From contig CP154956.1 of assembly GCA_039621445.1 (NCBI GenBank), positions 67,464,452 through 67,528,451 on the forward strand: a stretch of 64,000 bases of DNA, written 5' to 3'. Shown here piece after piece: positions 10,590 through 20,713 of the stretch. A model generated the notes under the pieces. It saw nothing but the letters and a program-made list of their open reading frames with translations. It was not told the origin of the DNA and made no database searches. Within the stretch, counting starts at the first letter, position 1; the number at the start of each line of letters is the position of its first letter. A program made the position numbers and the translations under genes. The DNA is from Euglena gracilis. Taxonomy: Eukaryota; Euglenida; Euglenophyceae; Euglenales.

Positions 10590-11180
10590 TGGGTGGTCGG
10601 TGGCTGGTCGGTGGGCATAAAAATGGTCTGTGAAGGCCCCAAATCACCCGGAAATGCACTTATGGCCAGTTCTCCCCCCAGGACCATGTCCTGGGGGGGG
10701 TCCCGGGGGGGGGTCTGGGGGGGGGGGTCCTGGGGGGACCTGGGGGGGGGTCCTGGGGGAGTCCTTCGGAGGGTGCTGGGGGGGTCCTGTGGGGGTGCTG
10801 GGGGGGGGGTCCTTGGTGGGTCCCGCATTTTTTGGCAGAAATTTTGCAGCACAAGTTCAGGTTATTCTAAAGTGGGTACCGCCCCCCGGTGGGTCCTGGG
10901 GGGGTCGTAGGGGGAAACTGGTCACGACTCTCACGAGATGCAGAAAACTCCCCCCTCCACCCGATCCGAAGTTTTCTTTCAGGGGGGGTTTAAAAGTCGG
11001 CAGTTGACACACCAAACGTGGCAACAAAGTAGCACAGAGTGGGTAGTTCGCCGACTAGCGGGCCAACTGGCTCCCCCCCCCCTGTCTCACCGACTAGCTG
11101 CCGACTAGGCCAACCGACCAATTGGCGTCGTCGGTCGGCCAACCAATTGGCTAGTCAGCCGACTAGTCGGCCGACTAGCC
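10590..11180. repeat. G-rich GTCCTGGGGGG array and CGACTAG palindromes
   Basis: 10680-10830 is a tandem series of GTCC(T)GGGGGG runs with strong G-quadruplex potential on this strand. 11030-11180 repeats CGACTAG/CTAGTCG and GGCCAACTGG. A segment at 10600-10680 (GGTGGCTGGTCGGTGG, AAATCACCCGGAAATG) recurs at 11770-11840. The long open frames here are proline/glycine artefacts. Confidence 0.5.
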
Positions 11181-11262
11181 AGCCCCCCCTTCCAGCCTGC
11201 CACCAAACAGTTGAAGGGTCGATCGATTAGCTGAAGGGTCGGTGACTGATGCGTGAAAAAGT

Positions 11263-11421
11263 GGTGCCTGCAGGGGACCAGCACCCCAAAGAGGCGCCCA
11301 ACTAGGGTTAATACACATTGGGGGACCCTCGCTCGGCGCCTTCGGCGCCTCGCTCGGGTCCCCCAATGTTTTTAACCCTAGTTGGGCGCCTCTTTGGGTT
11401 CGCTGGTTCCCCTGCAGACAC
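11263..11421. repeat. Long near-perfect hairpin
   Basis: Arms of about 75 bp, including GGCGCCCAACTAGGGTTAA and CATTGGGGGACCC, meet at a CGGCGCCTTCGGCGCC centre. The outer bases GGTGCCTGCAGGGGACCAGC are mirrored at 11402-11421. Confidence 0.75.
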
Positions 11422-12404
11422 CAATTTAACGACGTTGAGGGGATGGGATGGGACAGTTAGGGATGGAAACTTGACCCTAACCCTACTCCTTTAAATAACG
11501 TCATCAACTTTTCAAGTTCTGAATTGCAGCGGCCTTCGGCCGCTGCGCGGGCTTCGGCCTTCGGCCGATGCACGGCCTTCGGCCAGGCGGCCTTCGGGGC
11601 GCATGGCGGTAGATTGGCAGGGGGGGGGGGGTAGTCGGTCGACTAATGGTCGGTAGCTAGTTGGCGAGACGGGGTGGGGGGGTATTGGGTAGTCTGAATA
11701 CCCACTCTAATGTACTAACGGGTCAGTACCGCCGACATTTAAGTCCGACTGAAGAAAATCCCATGCAAACAATTCGGTGGCTGGTCGGTGGTTATAAACA
11801 TGGTCTGTGGCGGGCCCAAATCACCCGGAAATGGTCCGGATGGGTCCAAATAAGTGTCTTACGCCTAAATAAACACCCCCAGATGGAAATCTTTGGTCGG
11901 TGGGGGGTCGGTGGACCCTTGAGGGTGGGGGCCCGGAGGGGTAAAAAAAACAATGATGAAACAGGGATTACATGAAAATCCTTTAGAAATGCAAGCATTC
12001 TGCATCACGAGAGGCAGGAAACTCCTCCCTCCACCCCCATCCGAACGTCAAATAACAAAATCCCTTCTGAGTTGGCAACTTTCTCGGGGAATAGGTTTTT
12101 TTTGGGTACCATTTTTTAATGGGGGGGGGGGGGGGGCTCTGCCCCCCCCCCCCCCACCCCCCCCTCAAATAACAAAATCCCCTCTATGTTGGCAACATAC
12201 TCGGAGGGCTAAATCCTTTTTGTGTAAAATTTTGCAATTATATTGAAAATCCGATGGGGAGTGGTGTTCTTTTGCCAAAAGTGGCCCAAAATGGGCATTT
12301 CCCCCCCAAGTTTTTGCATATTCACCCCCGATTGGGGGGGTTCTGGAGCCATTTAAGTGGGTTTTGACTGGTTTTGGGGTGATTTGGACAAAAAAAATTT
12401 CAGG
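11422..12404. other. No gene seen; GGCCTTCGGCC repeats and G/C tracts
   Basis: 11527-11602 repeats GGCCTTCGGCC. 12118-12160 has facing G and C tracts. TCAAATAACAAAATCCC occurs twice (about 12048 and 12165), which suggests a small tandem or paired element. No convincing frame. Confidence 0.4.
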
Positions 12405-12605
12405 GGGGGGCTTAAATTTCCAGAAGGGGGGGGGTAGTGCAAAAAAATGGTGGTCGGGCCGACCAGGTCGGGCCGACCACCACAGCGACCACCACCGGAA
12501 ATCCGCTCGGGGCCCTCATTCGGCGCCAAGAGGAAATGACCACTTTGAGGGGGGGGGGACAAATTTGCCAAATTTTTTGACCACTCTGAGGGGGGCACTT
12601 TGAGG
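12405..12605 (+). repeat. GTCGGGCCGACC copy joined to a GGCGCC unit
   Basis: Same two families as at 9893-10585, here joined directly: CTTAAATTTCCAGAAGGGGG, paired GGTCGGGCCGACC, GGAAATCCGCTCGGGGCC, then GGCGCCAAGAGGAAATGACC and CACTTTGAGGGGG. Confidence 0.55.
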
Positions 12606-12678
12606 GGGGGGGGGGGGGGTTTTTTTTCTGTCCTAAGTGGCCTAGAGGGTAGCTCCCCAAAAATATCACCATACAAGG

Positions 12679-12891
12679 TTAGGTTAGGTAACATCTTTGC
12701 TCATCAACTTTTGGGAGCCTACCAAAGAACTCTTGGATCGTGGGTGCAGCGCCCAGAGCATTCTCATCAACGTTGCAAAGTGAAGCACGCAAAATGGGGA
12801 ATGCAAAAGGAAGGAGACGATGTAATCTTGTGTCATCTTTCACATATGTTCCCATGTTTAACGGCAACGTTACCACTATTTCGAAGGGATT
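12679..12891 (-). CDS. Unidentified coding fragment
   Basis: The minus strand is open for about 70 codons in a non-repetitive patch. It reads NPFEIVVTLPLNMGTYVKDD, continues through CNVDENALGAAPTIQEFFGR and stops after DEQRCYLT. Its balanced composition and lack of homopolymers contrast with the surrounding repeats. No start codon is certain, and a stop lies just upstream. I do not recognise the family. It may be an exon or a captured gene fragment. Confidence 0.35.
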   Translation of the reverse strand, partial: NPFEIVVTLPLNMGTYVKDDTRLHRLLPFAFPILRASLCNVDENALGAAPTIQEFFGRLPKVDEQRCYLT

Positions 12892-12916
12892 CTAGTTCGG
12901 AAGACCACAGACGGTG

Positions 12917-13231
12917 GCCAAAAGCTGCCCGGCGGCCACATATTCTTATTCTGAGGTTTCCGGCCGTCCCAGAGCTGTGCAGCGGATCCTAATTCAGCTT
13001 CGCTTTGTCCCAAAAATCTGTCGTCAGTCTGCCGTCCGTCGTCGAGGTTGAGAAACACACACTTTGACCAAAGCCATGTTGCTTTATAAACACAGCCTTA
13101 AATAACTGCGTCTTAAACGCAGACTCTGACCTGAGTCTGCGTTTCGAAACGCAGACTCAGGTCAGAGTCTGCGTTTAAGACGCAGTTCTTGATATAGAAA
13201 CCGTGTTTTGGGCGAAGATTTAAGACTTCTA
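12917..13231 (+). repeat. 315-bp direct repeat, left copy
   Basis: Runs from GCCAAAAGCTGCCCGGCGGCC to AAGATTTAAGACTTCTA. It matches 14910-15224 at equal length with only a handful of differences. It contains an 80-bp perfect palindrome. It lacks TG...CA ends, so it is not an ordinary LTR. Confidence 0.85.
13106..13185. repeat. Perfect 80-bp palindrome
   Basis: CTGCGTCTTAAACGCAGACT and the following bases read identically on both strands around TTCGAA. An identical palindrome sits in the other direct repeat at 15099-15178. Confidence 0.9.
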
Positions 13232-13445
13232 AGACTTCTAGCTTCCTGGCTATGATAAATGCTATGGTTTCATATAACAGGCCCAAAGAGAATATATTAC
13301 CCGAAAATTTTTGCAAATTGACCCCCGAATGGGGGTTTTGGAAGGCATTTGGGTGGGTTTTGAGTCATTTTCTTTCATATTTGAATGAAAAATTTTTGGA
13401 GGGGGGGGCTTAAAAATTTTTTTAGAGGGGGGTGGACATTACACA

Positions 13446-13550
13446 AAAATCGTCCATGTCACCCGGACACACCGTGTGTCCGGGTTATGGGCGCCGAAGG
13501 CGCCCATAACCCGGGTACACGGTGTGTCCGGGTTACAATGGACGATTTTT
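13446..13550. repeat. Hairpin with CCCGGACACACCGTGTGTCC arms
   Basis: The arms AAAAATCGTCCATGT/ACAATGGACGATTTTT and CCGGGTTATGGGCGCC/GGCGCCCATAACCCGG fold around GAA. It lies directly outside the inverted-repeat element at 13553-14797. Confidence 0.75.
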
Positions 13551-13650
13551 GTCTATATCCGTTGACTAAGAGGCCCAAGACACACACTGTGTCTCGTGGA
13601 ACTTAGCCACGCAATGTCTACCCCGTATTTTTTTGCGATTTTTTGTCAAA

Positions 13651-13794
13651 TTTTCAGTTCACGAGGACACACACTGTGTCTCGTGGACTGCCAGTCCACG
13701 AGACACAGTGTGTGTCCCAGTCCACGGGGACACACACTGTGTCTCGTGGACTGCCGGTCCACGAGACACAGTGTGTGTCCTCGTGAACTGAAAA
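13651..13794. repeat. GTGTCTCGTGGACT hairpin array
   Basis: Four alternating copies of CACACACTGTGTCTCGTGGA and its complement form one large palindrome bounded by CAGTTCACGAGG and CCTCGTGAACTG. Related units lie at 14630-14782. Confidence 0.8.
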
Positions 13795-13939
13795 AATCAA
13801 GAATTCCCACTGGTCCGACCAACAAGTGCCCCCCAATAACTTGGCCTTTCGGCAACTTTTGGCTTAGAGCATAAAGGTTTCTCGTGGACAAGTTTTACCA
13901 CATTCCACTACCTGTCCTTGCAGTTTTTTCTTTCGGAAA

Positions 13940-14625
13940 ATGAAGAAGACCGCAAACAGTGTGGACCGCATGCTCCCCCGACCCCCGAAACCAGATGAAT
14001 TTGTTGCTACACTGGAAAAGTATTTGGTCGATTTGCAGAAGGGCCCTGCTGTTGACCCAATACACGGTACGTTGTTGGCCAACGTGTTGGAAGAGAAGCC
14101 AAAAGGGACCGCAAAGGCTGAGCGTGTAGCTGTTACACGCCTGTTGGAGTTCCAGCAGGTGTGTAAACACCTGAACGCTCAGTATGAGGACCTGGATGGC
14201 TTTTTTTCCGCATGGGCTGGTTGGGTCATTGACCCCAGATATTTGTTTGATGAGGCTACCCTCATCAATCAAGCTGAGCAACAACGCCGGGCACAGTGTG
14301 GCACCACATTCAAATTCGAGACATACCTGCCTTCTACTGTCCGAGGTCATTTCAACTCTCTCGCACGGGTGTTCACATCTGTTGACCCGGACGGCACTCT
14401 GGTTCCATCTTCCAAAAAACAGTTTCCGCAACTGAACCGCCTCATGACGTCGGCTCTGACGCGAGAGAGTTCCCGGAAAGCTGTGGGTACGGCTGCCCAC
14501 CCACCTGTGGAAGTTCTTCAGGACGAGGAACCGTGCTGGCTTCCGTGGATTGGCGCAAGCCTTTTGAGAGCCAACGTGCAAACATCCTCATTTTGGCGTA
14601 CAGCACGGGGTACCGGTCCACGAGT
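13940..14625 (+). pseudogene. Tyrosine-recombinase-like gene, copy 3, frameshifted and truncated
   Basis: The ATG at 13940 opens a 197-residue conserved part. Landmarks are VDPIHGT (38-44), LDGFFSAWAGW (85-95), LFDEATLINQ (102-111), a core-binding-like helix pair (about 128-150, YLPSTVRGHFNSLARVF) and SSRKAVGTAAHPP (177-189). Near 14525-14535 the sense frame shifts by one. The other frame continues VLASVDWRKPFESQRANILI, LAYSTGYRST. TG-x-R is the first catalytic-arginine box of tyrosine recombinases, Arg codon 14614-14616, and the same TGYR occurs in the fragment at 23834-23969. Just past the Arg the gene is cut by a hairpin array. The catalytic H-x-x-R and Tyr are absent here. Whether it belongs to a DIRS, Crypton or other family cannot be judged. 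Confidence 0.6.
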
Positions 14626-14799
14626 GTCCAGTGTGTCCCAGTGTGTGTCCCAGTCCACGGGGACACACACTGTGTCTCGTGGACTGGCAGTCCACGAGAC
14701 ACAGTGTGTGTCCCAGTCCACGGGGACACACACTGTGTCTCGTGGACTCAGTCCACGAGACACAGTGTGTGTCTTGGGCCTCAGTCCATGGATATAAAA

Positions 14800-14880
14800 T
14801 TGGTGGTCGGAGCGACTAGTCGCTCCGACCACCAATGGTCGCTAGCGACCCTAGCGACTAGTCGCTAGCGACCACCAAAA
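14800..14880. repeat. Perfect palindromes of GGTCGGAGCGACTAGTCGC type
   Basis: 14800-14835 is a 36-bp perfect palindrome centred on ACTAGT. It is followed by GGTCGCTAGCGACC and a second CGACTAGTCG-centred palindrome. Confidence 0.8.
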
Positions 14881-14909
14881 AGTCCATCATCAATTTCTCC
14901 CTCGGGGCC

Positions 14910-15224
14910 GCCAAGATCTGCCCGGCGGCCACATATTCTTATTCCGAGGTTTCCGGCCGTCCCAGATCTGTGCAGCGGATCCTAATTCAGCTTCGCTTTG
15001 TCCCAAAAATCTGTGGTCAGTCTACCGTCCGTCGTCGAGGTTGAGAAACACAGATTTTGACCAAAGCCATGTTGCTTTATAAACACAGCCTTAAATAACT
15101 GCGTCTTAAACGCAGACTCTGACCTGAGTCTGCGTTTCGAAACGCAGACTCAGGTCAGAGTCTGCGTTTAAGACGCAGTTCTTGATATAGAAACCGTGTT
15201 TTGGGCGAAGATTTAAGACTTCTA
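14910..15224 (+). repeat. 315-bp direct repeat, right copy
   Basis: Partner of 12917-13231, with the same length and the same internal 80-bp palindrome (15099-15178). Its last bases, AAACCGTGTTTTGGGC, face CCCAAACACGGTTTC just outside, making a further hairpin (about 15193-15253). Confidence 0.85.
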
Positions 15225-15640
15225 AAGTCTCGAAATCGGCCCAAACACGGTTTCTTTGTGTAAAGCGTGTCGTGCCGTGATGTCCGCCACTCCCTGTCAT
15301 TGTGCTCCAAGGCAACCTAGCCTTCTGTCGTGTTGTAGAGTGCCCCCGACCCGCCTCACCCGTTGAGGTCCACCCGGCCTCTCAACCGCACGCCGATTTT
15401 TCATGACAGCGATTTTTGCTTCTTGCTCGGGGTTGCCACAGATGCCCTCTGAACACAGATGCCTTAATGGAAAACGTGTCATTGCCACAAATGCCCTCAT
15501 TGAAAACGTGCCTGAACACAGATGCCTTAATGGAAAACGTGTCATTGCCACAAATGCCCTCATTGAAAATGTGTTCATGACCACGAATTTCAGGGCAGAT
15601 ATTTGGCGGCCTGAACACGTTTTTAAAATATCTCCAAAAT
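15225..15640 (-). repeat. PHD-gene tail repeat and 32-bp minisatellite
   Basis: 15225-15400 is the reverse-oriented relative of 4145-4290, the tail of the PHD fragment (shared GCACTCTACAACAC-like and CTCCAAGGCAAC segments). 15425-15600 holds 32-bp units, GCCTTAATGGAAAACGTGTC, as found upstream of the recombinase copies. Confidence 0.5.
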
Positions 15641-16300
15641 GAAGCAAAATCAAAGGAAATGTCCGAAGACCTAATTTGAAGCCCTTGGAACGTCCCATCT
15701 GCTGGTATTTTGATTTCCCCGCAACTCCCCGCCTAGCCCGAGATACGGCCATTTTTCGGCCAATTTAGGCCATTTTGTACACTTTTTCCATTGTTCGACT
15801 TTGCCGTTTTCGGCCAAAAAAAGTCGAAAAAAATCGACTTTTTTTTTGCCCGAAACGATGTTTATTGGCCTCCCGGACCCGGAAAAAAATGTTTTTCAGC
15901 CGAAAATGAGCGTTTTTCGACCCGCCAGCGCCCCGTTTTGGGCTGCCAACCCATTGACTTTGGGCCAAAACCGGGTCAAAAAAGTCGAAAAAAATCGAAA
16001 ATTTTTTTTTGCCTGAAACGATGTTTTTTGCCCTCCCGGACCCGGAAAACCCGTTTGAGCCGAAAATGAGTGTTTTTTTTCGACCCGCCAGCGCCTCGTT
16101 TTGGGCCGCCAACCCATTGACTCAAAACCGGGCCAAAAAAGTCGAAAAAAATCGAAATTTTTTTTTGCCCGAAACGATGTTTTTTGGCCTCCCGGACCCG
16201 GAAAACCTGTTTTTGAGCCGAAAACGAGCGTTTTTCGACCCGCCGGCGCCCCGTTTTGGGCCCGAAACCAAAATGCATTGTGGGTCGTTTTCGGGTCAAA
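15640..16300. repeat. Dispersed repeat families E (reverse) and D (tandem)
   Basis: E carries GCAACTCCCCGCCTAGCCCG and GAGATACGGCCATTTT. D is about three units of roughly 160 bp with GAAACGATGTTTTTTGGCCT, CCCGGACCCGGAAAA, CGAGCGTTTTTCGACCCGCC and CCAACCCATTGAC. Both families fill much of the window. Their long open frames shift and stop between copies, so I treat them as non-coding. Confidence 0.65.
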
Positions 16301-16734
16301 AAAGGCAAACCCCCCCCAAAAAAACCCTTGCATTTCAGTCAAAAGAGCTCCATGGAGTGGGCCGGGCCGGGCCGGGGTAGTCTCCCAAAGAGCTCTACGT
16401 CACACCCTGGTCCCCCCAGGGAAACCCCCCCCTCCCCCTCCCCCCCCCTCGGGGCCACCTCGGGAACCGACGGATTATCACCATGATCCTGCCCCCGCTC
16501 CCAAATTTTTTTTTCAGTCGCGAGCGACTGGATTTCTAGTTTCCGAATCACCTGGGTTTGACCCCCAACTCTCCGCCAGGCCCGAGTTATTCACGCGCGA
16601 AGGGGTCTAAACTAGGTAGGATCGGCCCGCCCCCCTTTTTAAGCCCCTGTGTTGAGACAGTACAGCAAAAAGTGCCAAAAAATGCAAAAAAAACTGACCT
16701 TGGGACCCCCCTCCCCCCCCCTGCCAAAGCTCCA
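16301..16734. repeat. Dispersed repeat family P and partial chimeric repeat
   Basis: P carries CGGATTATCACCATGATCC, GACTGGATTTCTAGTTTCCG, AATCACCTGGGTTTGA and CCCGAGTTATTCACGCGCG. Other copies: 33655-33720 (reverse), 38105-38260, 49590-49650 (reverse) and 62210-62360. 16645-16715 is a piece of the TA-flanked element at 18395. Confidence 0.55.
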
Positions 16735-16975
16735 ATGGCCATCATGACCCCACAATGGTCATCATGACCCCACAATGGCCATCATGACCCCATGATGGCC
16801 ATCATGACCCCATGATGGCCATCATGACCCCATGATGGCCATCATGATCCTTGATGCCCATCATGACCCATGATGCCAAGCATGACCCTTCATGCCCATC
16901 ATGACCCATGATGGCTATGATGACCCCTGATGGCCATCATGACCTGTGATGCCCTTGATGCCCATCATGACCTGA
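16735..16975 (+). repeat. 20-bp minisatellite CATGATGGCCATCATGACCC
   Basis: A self-complementary 20-bp unit is repeated in tandem, decaying toward the right end. No coding role. Confidence 0.85.
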
Positions 16976-18394
16976 CGGGTGCCTCGCCCCCTCCCCCTCT
17001 GTGCCTAGCTTCCCACCAAAAGGAAATCGCGAAACATCACGACTTTTTGAGGCCCAAATATAGCAAAAAAACCGGCCATTTTCGGACATAAAATGGCAAG
17101 TTTGGGCCTAGCTCCCATTTTGCCAATCCATGCCTTGGCTGGGTTCCAAAGTGTTCCAAAGGCGGCAGACAAGCAGGGAGGAAAAAAACATGAAGCCCAC
17201 TGACCAGGGTTGCATGGGAATCTCCGAGGGGGGGGGGTGGGGGGACCCACCCTCCTACCTCCAGTTTTCGGCCGCCGAAAATTTTGCCCGCTTTTTGGGG
17301 TCAAAAGGTCAATTCTTCCATAAATAATTTCTCAAAAATGGTGGGAAATCAAAAGAAATGTCCAATACCTAAAACGAAGCCCTTAAAATGCCCTATCTAA
17401 CAGTATTTTGATTTCCCAGCAACTCCCCACCTAGCCCTGGTTACAGCCATTTTTGGGCCAATTTTGGCCATTTTGCCAAAATTTCATGTTGAGCCTCAAA
17501 AAAGTCCTTAAATACACACCCGGTGCGAAGCGCCGGAAAATTTTTTTTGCCCTCGCAGAGGAGGGGGAGGGGGGTGGGCGAGGACCCCTCCCCTTCCGAA
17601 ACTAGGGGTTTGGTTTGGTTTGGTATGGCTCCATACAAGGCGCAGTGCCGCGGGTCAGCGTGGGCATAGCCAAGCACCACGCCGCCCACGGGCACACCAA
17701 GAGCCAGCGCCGCTCGTAGAACAACGACAGGGACTGAAAAAGTCAAGGAAGGGGGGGGTGAGGAACATCGTGAGGGACTGAAGGGGGGGGGTGGAGGGAG
17801 AAGGGGTCGGTGTTGAACATCGTGAGGGACTGAAGGGTCCGAAACTAGGGGGGGGGTGGGGGACCAGGTTTTGAATAGTGCTGAGCTCTTAATATGCGCG
17901 CAAACACGCATTTTTGATGCCCAATATGAGCTGGCTCCCTGAACAGACCCTCCGGGGAAACACTGACAGGCGCCGGGCTGGGGGGTCAAAAACGGTCATT
18001 TTCAACTCGAAAACAGTGGTTTACGTTTTCCGTTCCTTCCCCCGGGTACGGGGGGAGGCCAAAAAACATGGTTTTGGACAGAAAATTTTTCGTTTTTTTT
18101 GACTTTTTTTGGACCTGAAAATGACCCAAATTCAAATTGCATTGGTTCAGGTCCCAAAACGGGGGGCCGGGGGGGTAAAAAAAAAGGTCACTTTCGGCTT
18201 GAAAACACCTTTTCCGGGTCTGGGAGTCCAAAACATGGTTTGGGGCAAAAAAAATGATTTTTTTTTCATGTTTTTGCCCGAAAAAGGCTAAGTCAGAAGT
18301 CTGAACCAATGGAAAAAGTGTACAAAATGGCCAAAATCGGCCGAAAAACGGCCGTATCTCGGGCTACGCGAACAGTTGCGGGGAAATCAAAATA
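16976..18394. other. No gene seen; E and D repeats with GC-rich spacer
   Basis: 17325-17480 is family E in reverse. 17580-17900 has G tracts with GAGGGACTGAAGGGGGG and AACATCGTGAGGGACTGAAG repeats, then CAGGTTTTGAATAGTGCTGA, which recurs near 33880, 61643 and 62400. 18000-18300 is family D and 18300-18394 family E. Open frames here are repeat-derived. Confidence 0.5.
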
Positions 18395-18871
18395 CCATGC
18401 CCCCCCATATAAGACCCCCCCCCAGGCCGGCCGAAGGCCGGCCCTTTGGGGCGATGGCAGTACAGTTGGGGTTTTTTGGGGACCCCCCCCCTCCCCCCCC
18501 CTGTACAGTTGGGATTTTTGGGACCCCCCCCCCTAGTGCCGAACGGTCAGAGACAGATGGCCTTTTTGGACCAAAAATGGCCTTTTTGGACCAAAAAAAG
18601 GCCATAAAAATTTTTTCCGGCGCCTTCGGCGCCGGTTTTTGGCCAATTTTTGAGGGGGGGGGGGTTGGCAGTACAGTTGGGACCCCAGGACCCTCCCCCC
18701 CCTGTGTTGAGACAGTACAGCAAAAAGTGCCAAAAATGCAAAAAAAATCAGACCTCGGGACCCCCCCCCCCCTGCCAAAGCCCCTTTGGCCGGGACCGAC
18801 CCCCCCCCCATATAAGACCCCCCCCCCAGGATTTTGGCTCCCGAGGGGGGGTCTTATATGGGGGGGCATGG
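18395..18871. mobile_element. TA-flanked element with CCATGCCCCCC termini, copy 1
   Basis: The termini are CCATGCCCCCCCATATAAGA and its near-exact complement. TA flanks both sides (18393-18394 and 18872-18873). Removing element plus one TA restores the family E sequence AAAATACCGGTAGATGG, which agrees with the intact copy near 15700. This fits a Tc1/mariner-type MITE. Its core, 18447-18786, is also present inverted at 28027-28374. Confidence 0.75.
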
Positions 18872-19258
18872 TACCGGTAGATGGGGCGACGGATTCCAAG
18901 GACTTCAAATTAGGTCTGTGGACATTTCCTTTGATTTTGCGTCATTTTGGATATCTTTTAAAAATATTGAATTCTTCGACTTTTCTTGCTAAGCGCAGGG
19001 GCCAGCGGCGCGAGCGGCGTAGCAGGGGGGGGAGTCCAGCTGGACCAAATGGCCCAAAAATGGCCAAAAATGACCACTCTTTGGACCCGAAAATCACCGA
19101 TTTTCGGCCGCCCATCGCAGGCGCGGCCGACTTTGGATCGCCCCAGCGGGCAAGCCGGGCCAGGGCAACAAGCTGGGGGTGAAAAAAGAGGGAAATTTCA
19201 AAATATCTCCAAAAGGTGGGGAATGAAAGGACCGGGCAGGCCGGGCAGGCTTAACTAC
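18872..19258. other. No gene seen; family E remnant and unassigned GC-rich stretch
   Basis: Family E continues after the insertion to about 18975. The rest contains a G tract and CGGCCGCCCATCGCAGGCGC, with no clear relation to other repeats and no convincing frame. Confidence 0.35.
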
Positions 19259-19860
19259 ATGAAACCGTGTCTAGGGACTCCAGCTTCACGCCCGAACCGG
19301 CGTCCCAGGACGCCGGTTCGGGCGGAAAATTTCCCGCCCGAACTGACGTCCTGGGGGACCCCAAAAAAGTGCCAAAAAAAGTGTCCAAAGTGCTTTGTAG
19401 ACATGTGGTAAACATATCTGAGCAGTTTTTGGGGGGTCTTCGGCCAGAAATTGGGGGTTTTTGTGCCATGAATTCCCTTTGGCCAATTTCGGGGAATTTT
19501 TGAAACAGAATACCATGCGGCTGAAATCCAAGGGCAAGAAGAGCCTTCGATCAAGGGGCAACATGGCAGGTGAAACATTGGAACTTTGAATTTGCAAACA
19601 CGGTCGGAACATGGATTGCTGATTTTCGGCGCAATGTGGCTGAATTCTGTGGGCACCAAGCGACAGGTCTTGGGGAGAGAGTTCAATTGATATACTAAAT
19701 GGTACCTGAACAAATTAAGATGTCAAATTTTGGAATACACTATTGCTGAAGATAAGTGCAACTTGGCTGAATTCTGTGGCCATCTGTCAAAAGCCCTTGA
19801 GAAGAGCTTTGGATTGATGGGCAACATGCCAGAAGTGTGAATGAAGTCTACCAATTTCCA
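19259..19860 (+). repeat. Repeat family G, copy 1, with family F units
   Basis: G starts GAAACCGTGT, carries CCGGCGTCC hairpins, GTGCCAAAAAAAGTGTCC, GTAGACATG, GAGCAGTTTTTGGGGGGT and GAATACCATGC. Other copies: 28473-28860 and 30480-30826 (reverse). F units follow, each with a form of CGATCAAGGGGCAACATG, the complement of CATCGATCGAAAGCTCTTC. Confidence 0.6.
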
Positions 19861-20160
19861 TCGGCGGCCAAAATCGCCCAAAAGAATCCCAAACATGGGT
19901 ATTTGGGGCGAAATTGGCCGTGATTCTTCAAAAAGAGAGCATGAAATTGCAATCTATTTTGTGGATATTTCTCAGTGTTAAAGAATTGGACCTTTGTGAC
20001 CTTGTCACCTGTGGGGTTAAGAGGGAGGAGGAAGAGGAGGGAGGGTTGTCAGATAGTCAGGGGCTGGGGGCTCGGGGAAGAGTGGCCCTTTAGAAAGTGC
20101 CCGTGATGTCGAGGATATCGATTAAAAAAACTGAGGTGGGCCACGCCACACCGGGGAAGA
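19861..20160. other. No gene seen
   Basis: Short remnants of family F at the left, then a purine-rich stretch (GAGGAGGAAGAGGAGGG near 20025). No frame or repeat is convincing. Confidence 0.3.
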
Positions 20161-20170
20161 GAGCTGAGGA

Positions 20171-20713
20171 GTGACCTTGTTGAAACTCACCGAGGACAAC
20201 AACCCTCGGAGGCGGTTTCCCCCAGGCCGCGTCGGATTTCATCCCACTTCTGACCCCCACAAAGGATTCTCAGACGGTCAAGATGACGAACGACCGAGTT
20301 CACTGCGTGGATTTGCGAGTTGTTACGCGACTCAAGTTCCATTTTTGGCAACCGCCAAAGACAGCCGGCGCACACAGGAACACGGCGATCGCGAGAGCAG
20401 CATGCCAGAAGACTCCCGACAGGGAACACACCGGCATAGGGCAAGCCCGACACCGCTGCACCGGCATACACGACAACGCCTCACCCGGCCACCCACCACT
20501 CCACACGCACACCGCGAGGTGACACAACAGGACGGCGCACCATGCCTCCCACCCCGACGAACCCCTCCCTCCAACCCCCCCCCCCCGTGCTGTAAATACT
20601 CAACCCTTGTGTACATAGCCCCTCACCGCAGGTACAAGAAAACCAGTAGGTTGCGCCAGTGGTCGGTGGATTCGGTTCGCCCCACCACCGTATACATCTG
20701 CCGAATACTCTGA
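20171..20713 (+). other. Unassigned 180-codon open frame in a unique patch
   Basis: A non-repetitive GC-rich segment is open for 180 codons from an ATG at 20171. It is rich in H, R, P and T, with no hydrophobic core and no recognisable motif. The opposite strand is also largely open, so chance is likely. The end resembles a regulatory or LTR-like stretch (GTAAATACTCAACCC), but no terminal duplication was found. Confidence 0.15.

Larger units (their letters stand above)
13553..14797 (+). mobile_element. TIR element enclosing a recombinase ORF
   Basis: A 31-bp stretch starting GAGGCCCAAGACACACACTG at 13570-13600 is repeated perfectly in inverted orientation at 14752-14782. Weaker pairing extends outward to TATATCC. 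Internal hairpins of GTGTCTCGTGGACT lie inside both ends (13651-13794 and about 14630-14760), and the recombinase ORF lies between. The unit sits between 315-bp direct repeats. The terminal match may mark a real transposon, or two insertions of the same hairpin repeat. The outer bases unique to the ends favour the former. Confidence 0.55.

Noticed and set aside
10541-11007. Pro-rich and Gly-rich frames over the GTCCTGGGGGG array
   Set aside because: They mirror the G-tract minisatellite on both strands; no unique coding signal.
13655-13790. CRISPR-like alternating repeats
   Set aside because: Units are nested palindromes without unique spacers, in a eukaryotic context. The same applies to 30905-31125.
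12917-15224. Reading the 315-bp direct repeats as LTRs
   Set aside because: No TG...CA ends, no primer-binding site or polypurine tract, no reverse transcriptase.
15765-16342. Overlapping 90-150-codon frames in family D
   Set aside because: The frames shift between tandem copies, and equivalent frames in other copies are broken at different points, as expected of non-coding repeats.
20171-20713. 180-codon frame as a protein gene
   Set aside because: Composition is H/R/P/T-rich without a core, both strands are open, and no splice or domain evidence was found. Kept only as an unassigned patch.
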